Shown: positions 8,884 through 18,471 of the stretch, in pieces
How positions within the stretch are numbered: position 1 is the first letter of the stretch
Layout of the letters: every line of letters starts with the position of its first letter
DNA from: DASVTR01 sp033855775
Lineage (GTDB): Bacteria; Acidobacteriota; Blastocatellia; Pyrinomonadales; Pyrinomonadaceae
Length of the DNA stretch: 64,000 nt
Assembly: GCA_033855775.1 (NCBI GenBank)
Contig: JAWVFT010000090.1
Coordinates: 1 to 64,000 of the forward strand
Direction: 5' to 3'
Made by a program: the position numbers and the translations under genes
Notes under the pieces: model-generated
Seen by the model: only the letters and a program-made list of their open reading frames with translations
Told to the model about the DNA's origin: nothing
Databases searched by the model: none

Positions 8884-9345
8884 ATGGCTGATTTGGAGAA
8901 AAGGGTGGGCGTCGCTCCGGCGCGCGCGAGCAGCGTCGAAGGGCAGGCGGACATACAGGAGTTGCCGGCTCTCTTCGGGCGGCTGAGCGACGGCGTGATG
9001 ACGCTGCTCGACACGAAGCTCAGTTTACTGAAAGTTGAAATCAAAGAGGACGCCGAGGCTTACATCAGCGGCGGCACCAAAATCGGCATCGGGGCTATCA
9101 TCGCGGGCGTGGGCTTCGCGCTGTTGAATGTCGCCATCGCCCTGCTGGTCGCTTCGCTGCTGCCGGAAACATGGAGCCAGCCCGTCCGGTACACTGCCGG
9201 GTTCGCCATCACTGGGCTGGTCTACTTGCTAATCGGCGGCGTCATTATCATCAGCGTGAAGAACGCTCTGGCGAAACGTCAACTCGTGCCGAGCCGCAGC
9301 GTCAATGAACTCAAGCGAGACAAAGAGTGGATTCAGAAAGGATGA
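8884..9345 (+). CDS. Phage holin superfamily III / YqjE-like membrane protein
   Basis: A 153-residue protein with an N-terminal amphipathic region (LPALFGRLSDGVMTLLDTKLSLLKVEI) and two membrane helices (about 65-90 and 100-125, the second GFAITGLVYLLIGGVIIISV). This is the layout of the Phage_holin_3_6 family, which includes E. coli YqjE. A strong AGGAGG ribosome site precedes the ATG. It sits between a YqjD-like gene and a DUF3618-like gene and stops 3 nt before the latter starts, so the three are very probably one operon. Despite the family name it is more likely a housekeeping envelope-stress protein than a lysis protein. Confidence 0.75.
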   Translation: MADLEKRVGVAPARASSVEGQADIQELPALFGRLSDGVMTLLDTKLSLLKVEIKEDAEAYISGGTKIGIGAIIAGVGFALLNVAIALLVASLLPETWSQPVRYTAGFAITGLVYLLIGGVIIISVKNALAKRQLVPSRSVNELKRDKEWIQKG

Positions 9346-9348
9346 GCA

Positions 9349-10302
9349 ATGGCTGAAGATACAACTCTAGCAACCGCGCGCGCCACCGACACCGCAGGTG
9401 ACGACGAGCTCACCAAGGCAGAACTTCAGCGTCGCATGGAGCAAGCGCGCGAAACCATCACACAAACCGTCACGGAGATTAAAGACACAGTGACCAATCA
9501 ATATCAATCGGTGAAAGAAACTATCAACGAAACACTCGACTGGCGCGAGCAGTTTCGCAAACGCCCCGTCGCCTTCAGCGTCGGCGCGCTCTCGGCGGGC
9601 TTCATCGTCGGCTATAGCCTCGCCGGGGCGTTCAAAGGCAGTGGCAGCGACCGCGATGATTATCCGAGCTATGAAGAATCAGATGTCTGGAACGTCGGCG
9701 CTCCGCTGGCTTCGGCTGCTTCAGTAGGGCGGCGTGGCCGCAAGAGTTCGGACGCGTCCGAACGTTCTTACGCGGCGCAGGCCATCACGGGCGGCTCCTA
9801 CGGCTCGACCGAATACGACATGGAGAGTCAGGCCGCCGGCACGGACATGACGGCGGGCGACGAGAGCCGGAGCGCAGAGAATGAAGAGCCGTCCGGCCCC
9901 GGCCTGATAGAGCGCTTCAAGGAGACGAAAGCCTTCGACCGCTTGCAGGGCGAAGTCTCCAAACTCGGCGACCGCTTCATCGACCACCTCTCGACCGTCG
10001 GGCAGGAAGTCGTGCTCCCGGCTCTCTTCGGCAAGATTAAAGAGTTGTTCGGCGTAGACATTTCAGGACAAAAGCAGGGCGGCGAAAGCAAAGGCCGCGC
10101 CCGCGCCGCATCGGCAGGAGCAACGCCTTCATCATCGTCGGCTTCGCCAACGCAAGGCGCCGCGAGCGACGTGGGCGGGCTCTCTTACGGCACGAGCGAG
10201 AATCGCGGCTACGGCGGCACGGATGCCGCGCGCGATGACTACGGACGCGCCAGCAGCAGCGGCGGCGCTGCATCATCGAACAAGACCGGCGAGCCGCAGT
10301 AG
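9349..10302 (+). CDS. DUF3618-like membrane protein, third gene of the stress cassette
   Basis: A 317-residue protein. Residues about 22-75 form an amphipathic helix (LTKAELQRRMEQARETITQT) typical of DUF3618-like proteins. One membrane helix follows (FSVGALSAGFIVGYSLAGAF, about 77-96). The rest is hydrophilic, with one helical block (FKETKAFDRLQGEVSKLGDR, about 185-230) and a Ser/Gly/Ala-rich tail that is probably disordered. The ATG overlaps the ribosome site at the end of the holin-like gene. Function unknown; co-transcription with YqjD/YqjE-like proteins suggests an inner-membrane structural or stress role. Confidence 0.65.
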   Translation: MAEDTTLATARATDTAGDDELTKAELQRRMEQARETITQTVTEIKDTVTNQYQSVKETINETLDWREQFRKRPVAFSVGALSAGFIVGYSLAGAFKGSGSDRDDYPSYEESDVWNVGAPLASAASVGRRGRKSSDASERSYAAQAITGGSYGSTEYDMESQAAGTDMTAGDESRSAENEEPSGPGLIERFKETKAFDRLQGEVSKLGDRFIDHLSTVGQEVVLPALFGKIKELFGVDISGQKQGGESKGRARAASAGATPSSSSASPTQGAASDVGGLSYGTSENRGYGGTDAARDDYGRASSSGGAASSNKTGEPQ

Positions 10303-10326
10303 ACGGCTCAAACGTGGTTCCACAAC

Positions 10327-10359
10327 AAGGGGCGAGCTTTAATCTTGAAGCTCGCCCTT
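10327..10359 (+). terminator. Terminator after the stress cassette
   Basis: Inverted repeat with left arm AAGGGGCGAGCTT (10327-10339), an 8-nt loop and right arm AAGCTCGCCCTT (10348-10359), with one bulged G. It lies 25 nt after the stop at 10302. The T tract is short, so termination efficiency is uncertain. Confidence 0.6.
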
Positions 10360-10442
10360 TGTGCCATTCGGGATGTCGTTTCTTCGCCGCTATCAATCGC
10401 GCAGTCGCGCCGAAAATCCTGGGCGCGCTATAGAGACATTTT

Positions 10443-11354
10443 ATGCCGTCGCATCCGGCCATCATCATCAACGCCGCTTCGGGCGCAAACGATAAAGAGC
10501 AGGCGCGCGCTCGTCTGGCCGAACTCTTTGCCGCCGCCGGAGTCGAGCCGCGCATCTCTCTGGCTAAGAGCGGCGAAGAGATTATAGACCTCGCGCGCCG
10601 CGCCGTTCATGACGGCTGCGACCCAATCATCGCGGGCGGCGGCGACGGAACGATTAACGCCGTCGCTTCGACGCTCATCGAGACGAAGCGGACGCTCGGC
10701 GTGCTGCCGCTCGGCACGCTCAACCACTTCGCCAAAGACTTGCAGATTCCCATTGACCTCGAAGCGGCGGCGCGCGTTCTCTTGGACGGCCACACAGCCA
10801 GAGTCGATGTCGGCGAAGTCAACGAACGCATCTTTCTCAACAATTCGAGCCTCGGCCTGTATCCGAGCATCGTTCGCCAGCGCGACAAGCAACAGCAGCG
10901 ATTGGGGCGCGGCAAGTGGCCCGCCTTCTTCTGGGCCACGCTGCTGGTCTTGCGCCGTTATCCTTTTCTCAACGTTCGCTTGAGCGTTGACGACCGCGAG
11001 TTGGCGCGGCGCACGCCCTTCGTCTTCATCGGCAACAACGAGTACGAGATGGAAAACTTCAATCTCGGCGCGCGTTCATGCCTCGACAAAGGGCAGTTGA
11101 GCATGTACGTCGCTCATCGCACGAGCCGTCTCGGACTGCTGCGACTGGGCTTGAGCGCGCTCTTCGGCGGGCTGCGCAAGCAGGACGACTTCGACGCGCT
11201 CTGCACCAAAGAAATCTGGATTGAGACGCGGCGCCATCGCCTGCACGTCGCCACCGACGGCGAAGTGACTATGATGGACACGCCGCTTCACTACCGCGTC
11301 CGCCCCGGCGCGCTCCGTGTTCTTGTTCCGAAAACAGTGATGAGTGACGAGTGA
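10443..11354 (+). CDS. Diacylglycerol/lipid kinase family protein (YegS-like)
   Basis: ATP-dependent lipid kinase of the DAGK catalytic family, 303 residues. The nucleotide-binding signature is GGGDGTINAVASTLI (about residues 61-75), followed by LGVLPLGTLNHFAKDL, the usual GTxN motif. The C-terminal half is the beta-sandwich domain (FVFIGNNEYEMENFNLGARS). Length is normal for YegS/DgkB-like proteins. The last five codons (VMSDE and stop) lie inside the left arm of the GTGACRA inverted repeat at 11335-11458, so the C-terminus seems to have been supplied by the repeat. Substrate could be diacylglycerol, phosphatidylglycerol or another lipid. Confidence 0.9.
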   Translation: MPSHPAIIINAASGANDKEQARARLAELFAAAGVEPRISLAKSGEEIIDLARRAVHDGCDPIIAGGGDGTINAVASTLIETKRTLGVLPLGTLNHFAKDLQIPIDLEAAARVLLDGHTARVDVGEVNERIFLNNSSLGLYPSIVRQRDKQQQRLGRGKWPAFFWATLLVLRRYPFLNVRLSVDDRELARRTPFVFIGNNEYEMENFNLGARSCLDKGQLSMYVAHRTSRLGLLRLGLSALFGGLRKQDDFDALCTKEIWIETRRHRLHVATDGEVTMMDTPLHYRVRPGALRVLVPKTVMSDE

Positions 11355-11458
11355 CGAGCAGCAAGTTAAAACCAACAGCTATCGTTCGGCGGCGAGCCAT
11401 TACTGGTCGCTTGTCTCTTGTCGCTTGCTCGTCACTTGCTGCTCGTCACTTGTCACTG
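11335..11458. repeat. Heptad inverted repeat, GTGACRA type, overlapping a gene end
   Basis: The left arm starts CAGTGATGAGTGACGAGTGA, contains the stop codon of the lipid kinase (11352-11354) and runs on in GTGACGA units. The right arm (about 11410-11458) is the complementary CTTGTC/CGTCACT series and ends TCACTG, 16 nt before the next ATG. The loop is about 55 nt. Ends match those of the copies at 16466 and 17815. Confidence 0.85.
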
Positions 11459-11474
11459 TGCTTACGAGGTTGAT

Positions 11475-12347
11475 ATGCGAAAGCTTGTGCATCTTTCCGA
11501 TTTGCATTTCGGTCGTGTGGATTATGCGGTGGTCGAGCCGTTGGTTGAGACTATCCGCGAGTTGGAGCCGGACGTGGTGGTCGTCTCCGGCGATTTGACG
11601 CAGCGCGCGCGCAGCGAGCAGTTCAAGGAGGCGCGCGAGTTTTTAGACCAGCTTCCGGCGCCGCAGATTATCGTTCCCGGCAATCATGACGTGCCGCTGC
11701 ATAACGTCTTCGCGCGGTTCCTGCAACCGCTCGACAAGTATCGCCGCTACATCACGGACGACCTCGCGCCCTTTCACAGCGACGAAGAGATAGCTGTCCT
11801 CGGCATCAACACCGCGCGCTCCCTGACCATCAAGGATGGCCGCATCAACGAGGAACAGATTGAGAGCATACGCCAGCGGCTCTGCCCTTTGAGCGATGAA
11901 GTGGTCAAGATTATCGTCACGCATCATCCCTTCGATTTGCCCGAAGGACACGACGAAGACGAGTTGGTCAATCGCGCGCAGTTGGCGATGACGGCCCTCG
12001 CCGGTTGCGGCGCGGACGTGCTGCTGGCCGGACACCTGCACGTCAGCCACACGAGCCACAGTTCCGCGCGCTACAAAATCGCGGGCCACAACGCGCTCGT
12101 CGTCTCAGCCGGAACGGCCACCTCCACGCGCTCGCGCGGCGAGACAAATTCCTTCAACGTGCTGCGCGTCAAGCATCCGTTCATCAACGTCGAGCGTCGC
12201 TCGTGGCAACCCGAACGCGGCAGCTTCACTCCTTCGTCAAGCGAGCATTTTCGTCACACGGCGGACGGCTGGCAGCGCGTCCCCGACGAGATGGCCGCCG
12301 ACATCGTTTACACGGACGAGCCGACCGTTGCGCCGCCGACCGAATAG
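11475..12347 (+). CDS. Calcineurin-like metallophosphoesterase (Icc/CpdA-like)
   Basis: Binuclear-metal phosphoesterase, 290 residues. All core motifs are visible: DLHFG (about residue 10), GDLTQRA (about 40), GNHD (about 70), VTHHP (about 150) and AGHLHVSH (about 190). This order and spacing fit the class III phosphodiesterase-like Icc/CpdA group, which hydrolyses cyclic nucleotides or other phosphodiesters. ATG at 11475 is chosen because it begins MRKLVHLSDLHFG and follows a GAGG ribosome site; an in-frame extension of 19 codons upstream is repeat sequence. Substrate not deducible. Confidence 0.88.
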   Translation: MRKLVHLSDLHFGRVDYAVVEPLVETIRELEPDVVVVSGDLTQRARSEQFKEAREFLDQLPAPQIIVPGNHDVPLHNVFARFLQPLDKYRRYITDDLAPFHSDEEIAVLGINTARSLTIKDGRINEEQIESIRQRLCPLSDEVVKIIVTHHPFDLPEGHDEDELVNRAQLAMTALAGCGADVLLAGHLHVSHTSHSSARYKIAGHNALVVSAGTATSTRSRGETNSFNVLRVKHPFINVERRSWQPERGSFTPSSSEHFRHTADGWQRVPDEMAADIVYTDEPTVAPPTE

Positions 12348-12519
12348 CCGCGCGGCTTCACAGTATAGACGCGCCGCTTCACAGCTTCATCGCTCGCTCG
12401 CGGCGAACGGCTCCATCGTTTGACACGATTCGCAAACGAGCCCTAGACTGCTGCCCGTCTTTTCGCCCCGTCTCGGCCCGACCGCCAAGCTTGGCGCAAC
12501 TCTCAAAAAGGATTCTATT

Positions 12520-13782
12520 ATGACCACACAATTCGGACGTTTGCGTGCCGTTCGTCGCGCGTCTTTGCTGCGGGCCGGGCTGCTGTTCTGCCTCTCGCTT
12601 TGCGCCGCCGCGCCGTCTCTCGCGCAGACGATGCCGGACTACGAAACCGAACGCGCGCGCGCCCTTCAGCTTTATAGCGAGAGCAAGTACATCGAAGCCC
12701 TGCCGCTGCTTCAGAAATTGTCCGCGGCCAAACCATCGGACGTGGTTGTCTTATCACACTACGGCTACGCGCTCTACGCCAGTTCGGCGACCATCAACGC
12801 CGCGGAAAAAAAGCAGGAGACGCTGCGGCACGCACGCCAGTTGTTAGAGAGGGCCAGAGACCTCGGCGACGAAAGCGTGTTGACGCGCACGACCATCGAA
12901 GTCTTGACGGCGAACGAGGCCGGAGCCTTCGACTACTCCAAGAAGAAAGAGGCCGACACGGCGATGCGCGAGGGCGAGGCGGCATTCGTGAAGGGCGATT
13001 TTCCGGCGGCGCAGGCGGCCTACGACCGCGCCCTCAAAGCCGACCCCACGCTCTACGAAGCGGCGCTCTTTAAAGGCGATGTCTACTACAAGTCAAACCA
13101 GCCCGCCAAGGCCGGAGAGTGGTTCGCGCAGGCGATAAAAATGAATCCAGACCGCGAGACGGCCTATCGCTACTGGGGCGATTCGCTGATGAAGGAAGAC
13201 AAGATGAATGAAGCGCGCGACAAGTTTGTCGAAGCCTTCATCGTTGACCCTTACAGCCGTCTGGCCCGCGCCGGTCTGATTCAATGGGCGCAGAAGAATA
13301 AGCTTCAAATCGCTCATCCGGCCATCGAGATTCCTTCCAGCGTCTCTTCAGAAAAACCGGGCGAGGTTAATATCACGCTCGACGCAAAGATGCTCGGCGG
13401 CAAAGATGACGGCTCATCTTCATGGATGATGTACGGCATGGCCCGCTCCGGTTGGATGAATGACAAGCAGGGCAAGCTCAGCGAGAAGTTTGCCAAAGCT
13501 TATCCCAACGCAAAAACCTACCGGCACAGCTTGGCCGAAGAAATCGACGCGCTGCAACTGGTCATCACTGTCCTTGATGAAAGTAAAGAGAAACCAAAGA
13601 ACCTCAACCCGTCGCTCGCCAAGCTCGTCAAGCTGCACAAGGCAGGGCTGCTCGAACCTTACATCCTGCTCGCCCGCGCCGACGAAGGCATCGCGCAGGA
13701 TTACCTGAGCTATCTTAAAGCCAACCGCGATAAGCTGCGGCGTTACGTCGTCGAGTACGTTTTGACGGGCGGCGGAAAGTAA
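12520..13782 (+). CDS. Secreted TPR-repeat protein
   Basis: A 420-residue protein with a signal peptide (LLRAGLLFCLSLCAAAPSLAQ, cleavage near residue 33). Two groups of tetratricopeptide repeats are seen: ERARALQLYSESKYIEALPL at about 45 and a run at about 150-250 (REGEAAFVKGDFPAAQAAYD and following). The C-terminal third is not recognised. An AAAAGGA ribosome site precedes the ATG. It converges with topA across a shared bidirectional terminator. It probably acts as a periplasmic protein-interaction scaffold. Confidence 0.75.
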   Translation: MTTQFGRLRAVRRASLLRAGLLFCLSLCAAAPSLAQTMPDYETERARALQLYSESKYIEALPLLQKLSAAKPSDVVVLSHYGYALYASSATINAAEKKQETLRHARQLLERARDLGDESVLTRTTIEVLTANEAGAFDYSKKKEADTAMREGEAAFVKGDFPAAQAAYDRALKADPTLYEAALFKGDVYYKSNQPAKAGEWFAQAIKMNPDRETAYRYWGDSLMKEDKMNEARDKFVEAFIVDPYSRLARAGLIQWAQKNKLQIAHPAIEIPSSVSSEKPGEVNITLDAKMLGGKDDGSSSWMMYGMARSGWMNDKQGKLSEKFAKAYPNAKTYRHSLAEEIDALQLVITVLDESKEKPKNLNPSLAKLVKLHKAGLLEPYILLARADEGIAQDYLSYLKANRDKLRRYVVEYVLTGGGK

Positions 13783-13832
13783 GCGAAAGTAAGCGACAAG
13801 GCGACAGCAAAAGCGACATCAATAATGAATGA

Positions 13833-13875
13833 AGGGGAAGCCGACTTCGATTAAAGTCGGCTTCCCCTCTCTCTT
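13833..13875. terminator. Bidirectional terminator between the TPR gene and topA
   Basis: A 15-bp perfect stem (AGGGGAAGCCGACTT, 13833-13847, with its complement at 13854-13868) and a 6-nt loop, followed by CTCTCTTT on the plus strand and a T-rich stretch on the minus strand. It lies between the convergent stops at 13782 and 13899. Confidence 0.9.
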
Positions 13876-13898
13876 TGACTGTCGCTTGATAATTCGTC

Positions 13899-16457
<2,559 letters not shown>

Positions 16458-16465
16458 TTTAAATT

Positions 16466-16673
16466 CAGTGACAAGCGGCAAGTGATGAGCGACGAGTTAA
16501 AGCGTTGTCACTCGCGGCGGCCTTGCGGCCTGCGACTTTCTACTCCTTATTAGTAACCGTTTAGATGCAGCGACAAGCATTATCGCTTGCCGCCTTTTTA
16601 AGCTAAATGATTCAATGAGTCGTAACGAAGTGTTGCTTTTAGCTTGTCACTTGTCACTCGTCACTTGTCACTG
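16466..16673. repeat. Heptad inverted repeat, GTGACRA type, with a long spacer
   Basis: In the gap between dprA and topA. One end begins CAGTGACAAGCGGCAAGTGA (16466 onward) and the other ends TTGTCACTCGTCACTTGTCA plus CTG (to 16673). The arms are about 35 nt and the spacer about 135 nt, holding further TGTCAC/GCGACAAG fragments. The topA ATG starts 9 nt from one end and the dprA stop lies 6 nt from the other. Confidence 0.8.
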
Positions 16674-16678
16674 CTCTC

Positions 16679-17809
16679 CTACAATTTCCTGATAAAACAT
16701 TTGCCGGGAAGTTGCCTGACCAAATCGCGCATTTCCAGTCCGAGCAGGGCCGCGTTCAACTCCGGCACGGAGAGCTTTGTGTCTTCGGCCAACGCATCAA
16801 TATGCGCCGGGTCATCCGTGGAAAGCAACTTGAAGACGGCGTGCTCGTTCACGGTCAGGTCTGCCGGGACTAGCCGCAACTGCTCGACGAGGCCGCTCTC
16901 CGCGGGCTTTTTCGGCTCCGGCGGCAAAAGCTGCGCGGCGATTTCCGCAGGCAGTTCAGCCGCCACGTCCTGCCACACTTGAACCAGTTTCGCGCCCGCC
17001 CCTTTGATGAGATAGTTCGTCCCGAAAGAGTTGCGCGAAGTGATATTGCCGGGGACGGCGAAGACCTCGCGCCCCTGTTCCAGAGCCATCCGCGCCGTTA
17101 TCAAAGAGCCGCTGTTCTCCGCCGCTTCGACGATGACGACGCCAAGGCTCAAGCCGCTGATGATACGATTGCGGTACGGGAAATTCTGCGGCGCGGGCGG
17201 CGTTTCGAGCGGAAACTCGGAGACGAGCGCGCCCTTGTTCTCCAATATTTCATTCGCCAGCTTTCTGTGGTCGCGCGGGTAAATCTGGTCTAGCCCGGTT
17301 CCCATCACGGCCACCGTGCGCCCGCCTGCTTCGAGCGCGCCGCGATGAGCCGCCGCGTCAATGCCGCGCGCAAGGCCGGAGATAATCGTCACGCCGCGCT
17401 GCGCCAAATCACGCGCCAGCATTCCCGCCGCGTTCTGCCCGTAGGTCGAACAACGACGCGAACCGACAATCGCCACGCACGGCCCGTCCAGACACTCGGC
17501 CCAGGCTCCCTTCACGTAGAGCGTAATCGGCGGGTCGAAGATCTCGCGCAGCAGCGCGGGGTAAACGCCGTCGTCCAGCAAGAGCACGTCCGCGTTCATC
17601 CCGCGCACACGCTCAATCTCGTCCGCCGCCTTCTCAAACAACTCGCCCGCGATGATGCTGTCAACGGCTTCGGCCCTGAGCCGCAGAGTTTCCAACTCCG
17701 CGCGCGAGGCTCCGAAGACAGCTTCCGCCGAGCCGAAACGCTCCAGCAGTTTCGCGGCAGCGCGCGGCCCAATCCCCGGCGTCATATTGAGCGCGACCCA
17801 CTCTTTCAT
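16679..17809 (-). CDS. dprA: DNA-processing protein DprA
   Basis: Binds incoming single-stranded DNA and loads RecA during natural transformation; 376 residues. The Rossmann-like core is clear: GSRRCSTYGQ (about 120), SGLARGIDAAAHRGAL, TVAVMGTGLDQIYP, FPYRNRIISGLS and EVFAVPGNI. An N-terminal SAM-like region (MTPGIGPRAAAKLLERFGS) and a C-terminal winged-helix segment (ending LEMRDLVRQLPGKCFI) are present. ATG at 17809 gives MKEWVALN; the upstream in-frame extension is repeat DNA. The next genes on the strand are a tRNA-Sec upstream and topA downstream, a dprA-topA order common in bacteria. Confidence 0.96.
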   Translation of the reverse strand: MKEWVALNMTPGIGPRAAAKLLERFGSAEAVFGASRAELETLRLRAEAVDSIIAGELFEKAADEIERVRGMNADVLLLDDGVYPALLREIFDPPITLYVKGAWAECLDGPCVAIVGSRRCSTYGQNAAGMLARDLAQRGVTIISGLARGIDAAAHRGALEAGGRTVAVMGTGLDQIYPRDHRKLANEILENKGALVSEFPLETPPAPQNFPYRNRIISGLSLGVVIVEAAENSGSLITARMALEQGREVFAVPGNITSRNSFGTNYLIKGAGAKLVQVWQDVAAELPAEIAAQLLPPEPKKPAESGLVEQLRLVPADLTVNEHAVFKLLSTDDPAHIDALAEDTKLSVPELNAALLGLEMRDLVRQLPGKCFIRKL

Positions 17810-17814
17810 AACAG

Positions 17815-17962
17815 CAGTGACGAGTGACGACTGACAAGTGACGAGACAGAGCAAGCAACGAGCTATGAAGGACGAGCAATGAGTGATGAGCGATGGGCTA
17901 TGATTTTTATCTTGTCACTCGTTGCCTGTCGCTTGTCACTCGTCACTCGTCACTCGTCACTG
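17815..17962. repeat. Heptad inverted repeat, GTGACRA type, between tRNA-Sec and dprA
   Basis: Longest member of this set. The left arm (17815 to about 17893) begins CAGTGACGAGTGACGACTGA and drifts into GAGCAATGAGTGATGAGC-like units. The right arm (about 17911-17962) holds consecutive CGTCACT units and ends TCACTG. The loop is short and AT-rich. It leaves 5 nt before the dprA ATG and 8 nt before the tRNA 3' end. Confidence 0.85.
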
Positions 17963-17970
17963 TTTCACTT

Positions 17971-18070
17971 GGCGGAGGCGTGTAGGAATCGAACCTACCT
18001 GAGCCTGCTCTCACAGGCTCACAAACGGTTTTGAAGACCGCGCCATTCACCAGAACAGATGCGCCTCCGC
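17971..18070 (-). tRNA. selC: tRNA-Sec (anticodon UCA)
   Basis: Read on the minus strand, 18070 to 17971, this 100-nt RNA has an 8-bp acceptor stem (GCGGAGGC with GCCTCCGC) and a 6-bp D stem with a 4-nt loop (CTGTTC-TGGT-GAATGG). The anticodon loop is CUUCAAA, giving UCA. A long variable arm with a 7-bp stem (GAGCCTG/CAGGCTC) and a T arm GTAGG-TTCGATT-CCTAC follow. The extended acceptor, six-pair D stem and long variable arm are the diagnostic traits of bacterial selenocysteine tRNA. CCA is not encoded. No selA, selB, selD or obvious selenoprotein is in the window. Confidence 0.95.
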
Positions 18071-18471
18071 AAAAAGGTCTTGAGCGCGGAAAACCCTACG
18101 CGCCGATTGGCTGTGCTGTCAAGGGCGTTGCTCGTTAGCCTGATTTTTGCAAGCGATGAGGCAAGCGATGATGAAGACCACGCGCCGCGAGGGAAAACAT
18201 TTTCGCCGCGTGTGGAAACATTTTCGCTTGCGGCGCGCGTCTGCCCCCGCGCGGATTTGACCGCGGCGTGGCTGCCGGAATAGTGTATGGCGTCCTCTCG
18301 CGGCGGCCCGGATAAAACTGAAACTAACCGCGCGCTCTGTAGTTTAATTATCCGAGTCTGGTTTAATTATCCGACTTTCTAGTAAACTGCTGGCGAGGCT
18401 TCATCTTGAAATCTCCCCTAACGCCTCATGCTTCAGCCGAAGACCTTTCCAGCCGGAAGGAGAATCAACTC
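18071..18471. other. Intergenic region with a 14-nt direct repeat
   Basis: No convincing gene. GTTTAATTATCCGA occurs twice, at 18342-18355 and 18361-18374, exactly 19 nt apart, about 100 nt before the start of the next gene. Two turns of DNA between copies would place a bound protein on the same face. AGTAAACT lies just downstream and may be part of a -10 region. A GGAAGGAG ribosome site ends the region. Confidence 0.5.

Noticed and set aside
8884..9345. Prophage because of the holin-family protein
   Set aside because: No other phage genes; the neighbours are YqjD-like and DUF3618-like, a known non-phage context for this family.
13783..13832. Heptad element after the TPR gene (AAGCGACAAGGCGACAGC)
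   Set aside because: Only one arm is clear, with a short GACTGTCGCTT partner beyond the terminator; too weak to list as a repeat.
17815..17962. Possible CRISPR array because of short regular repeats
   Set aside because: Units are only 7 nt, contiguous without spacers and arranged as facing arms; no cas genes in the window.
18059..18283. 74-codon open frame overlapping the tRNA-Sec gene
   Set aside because: It begins inside the tRNA on the opposite strand and has no ribosome site.
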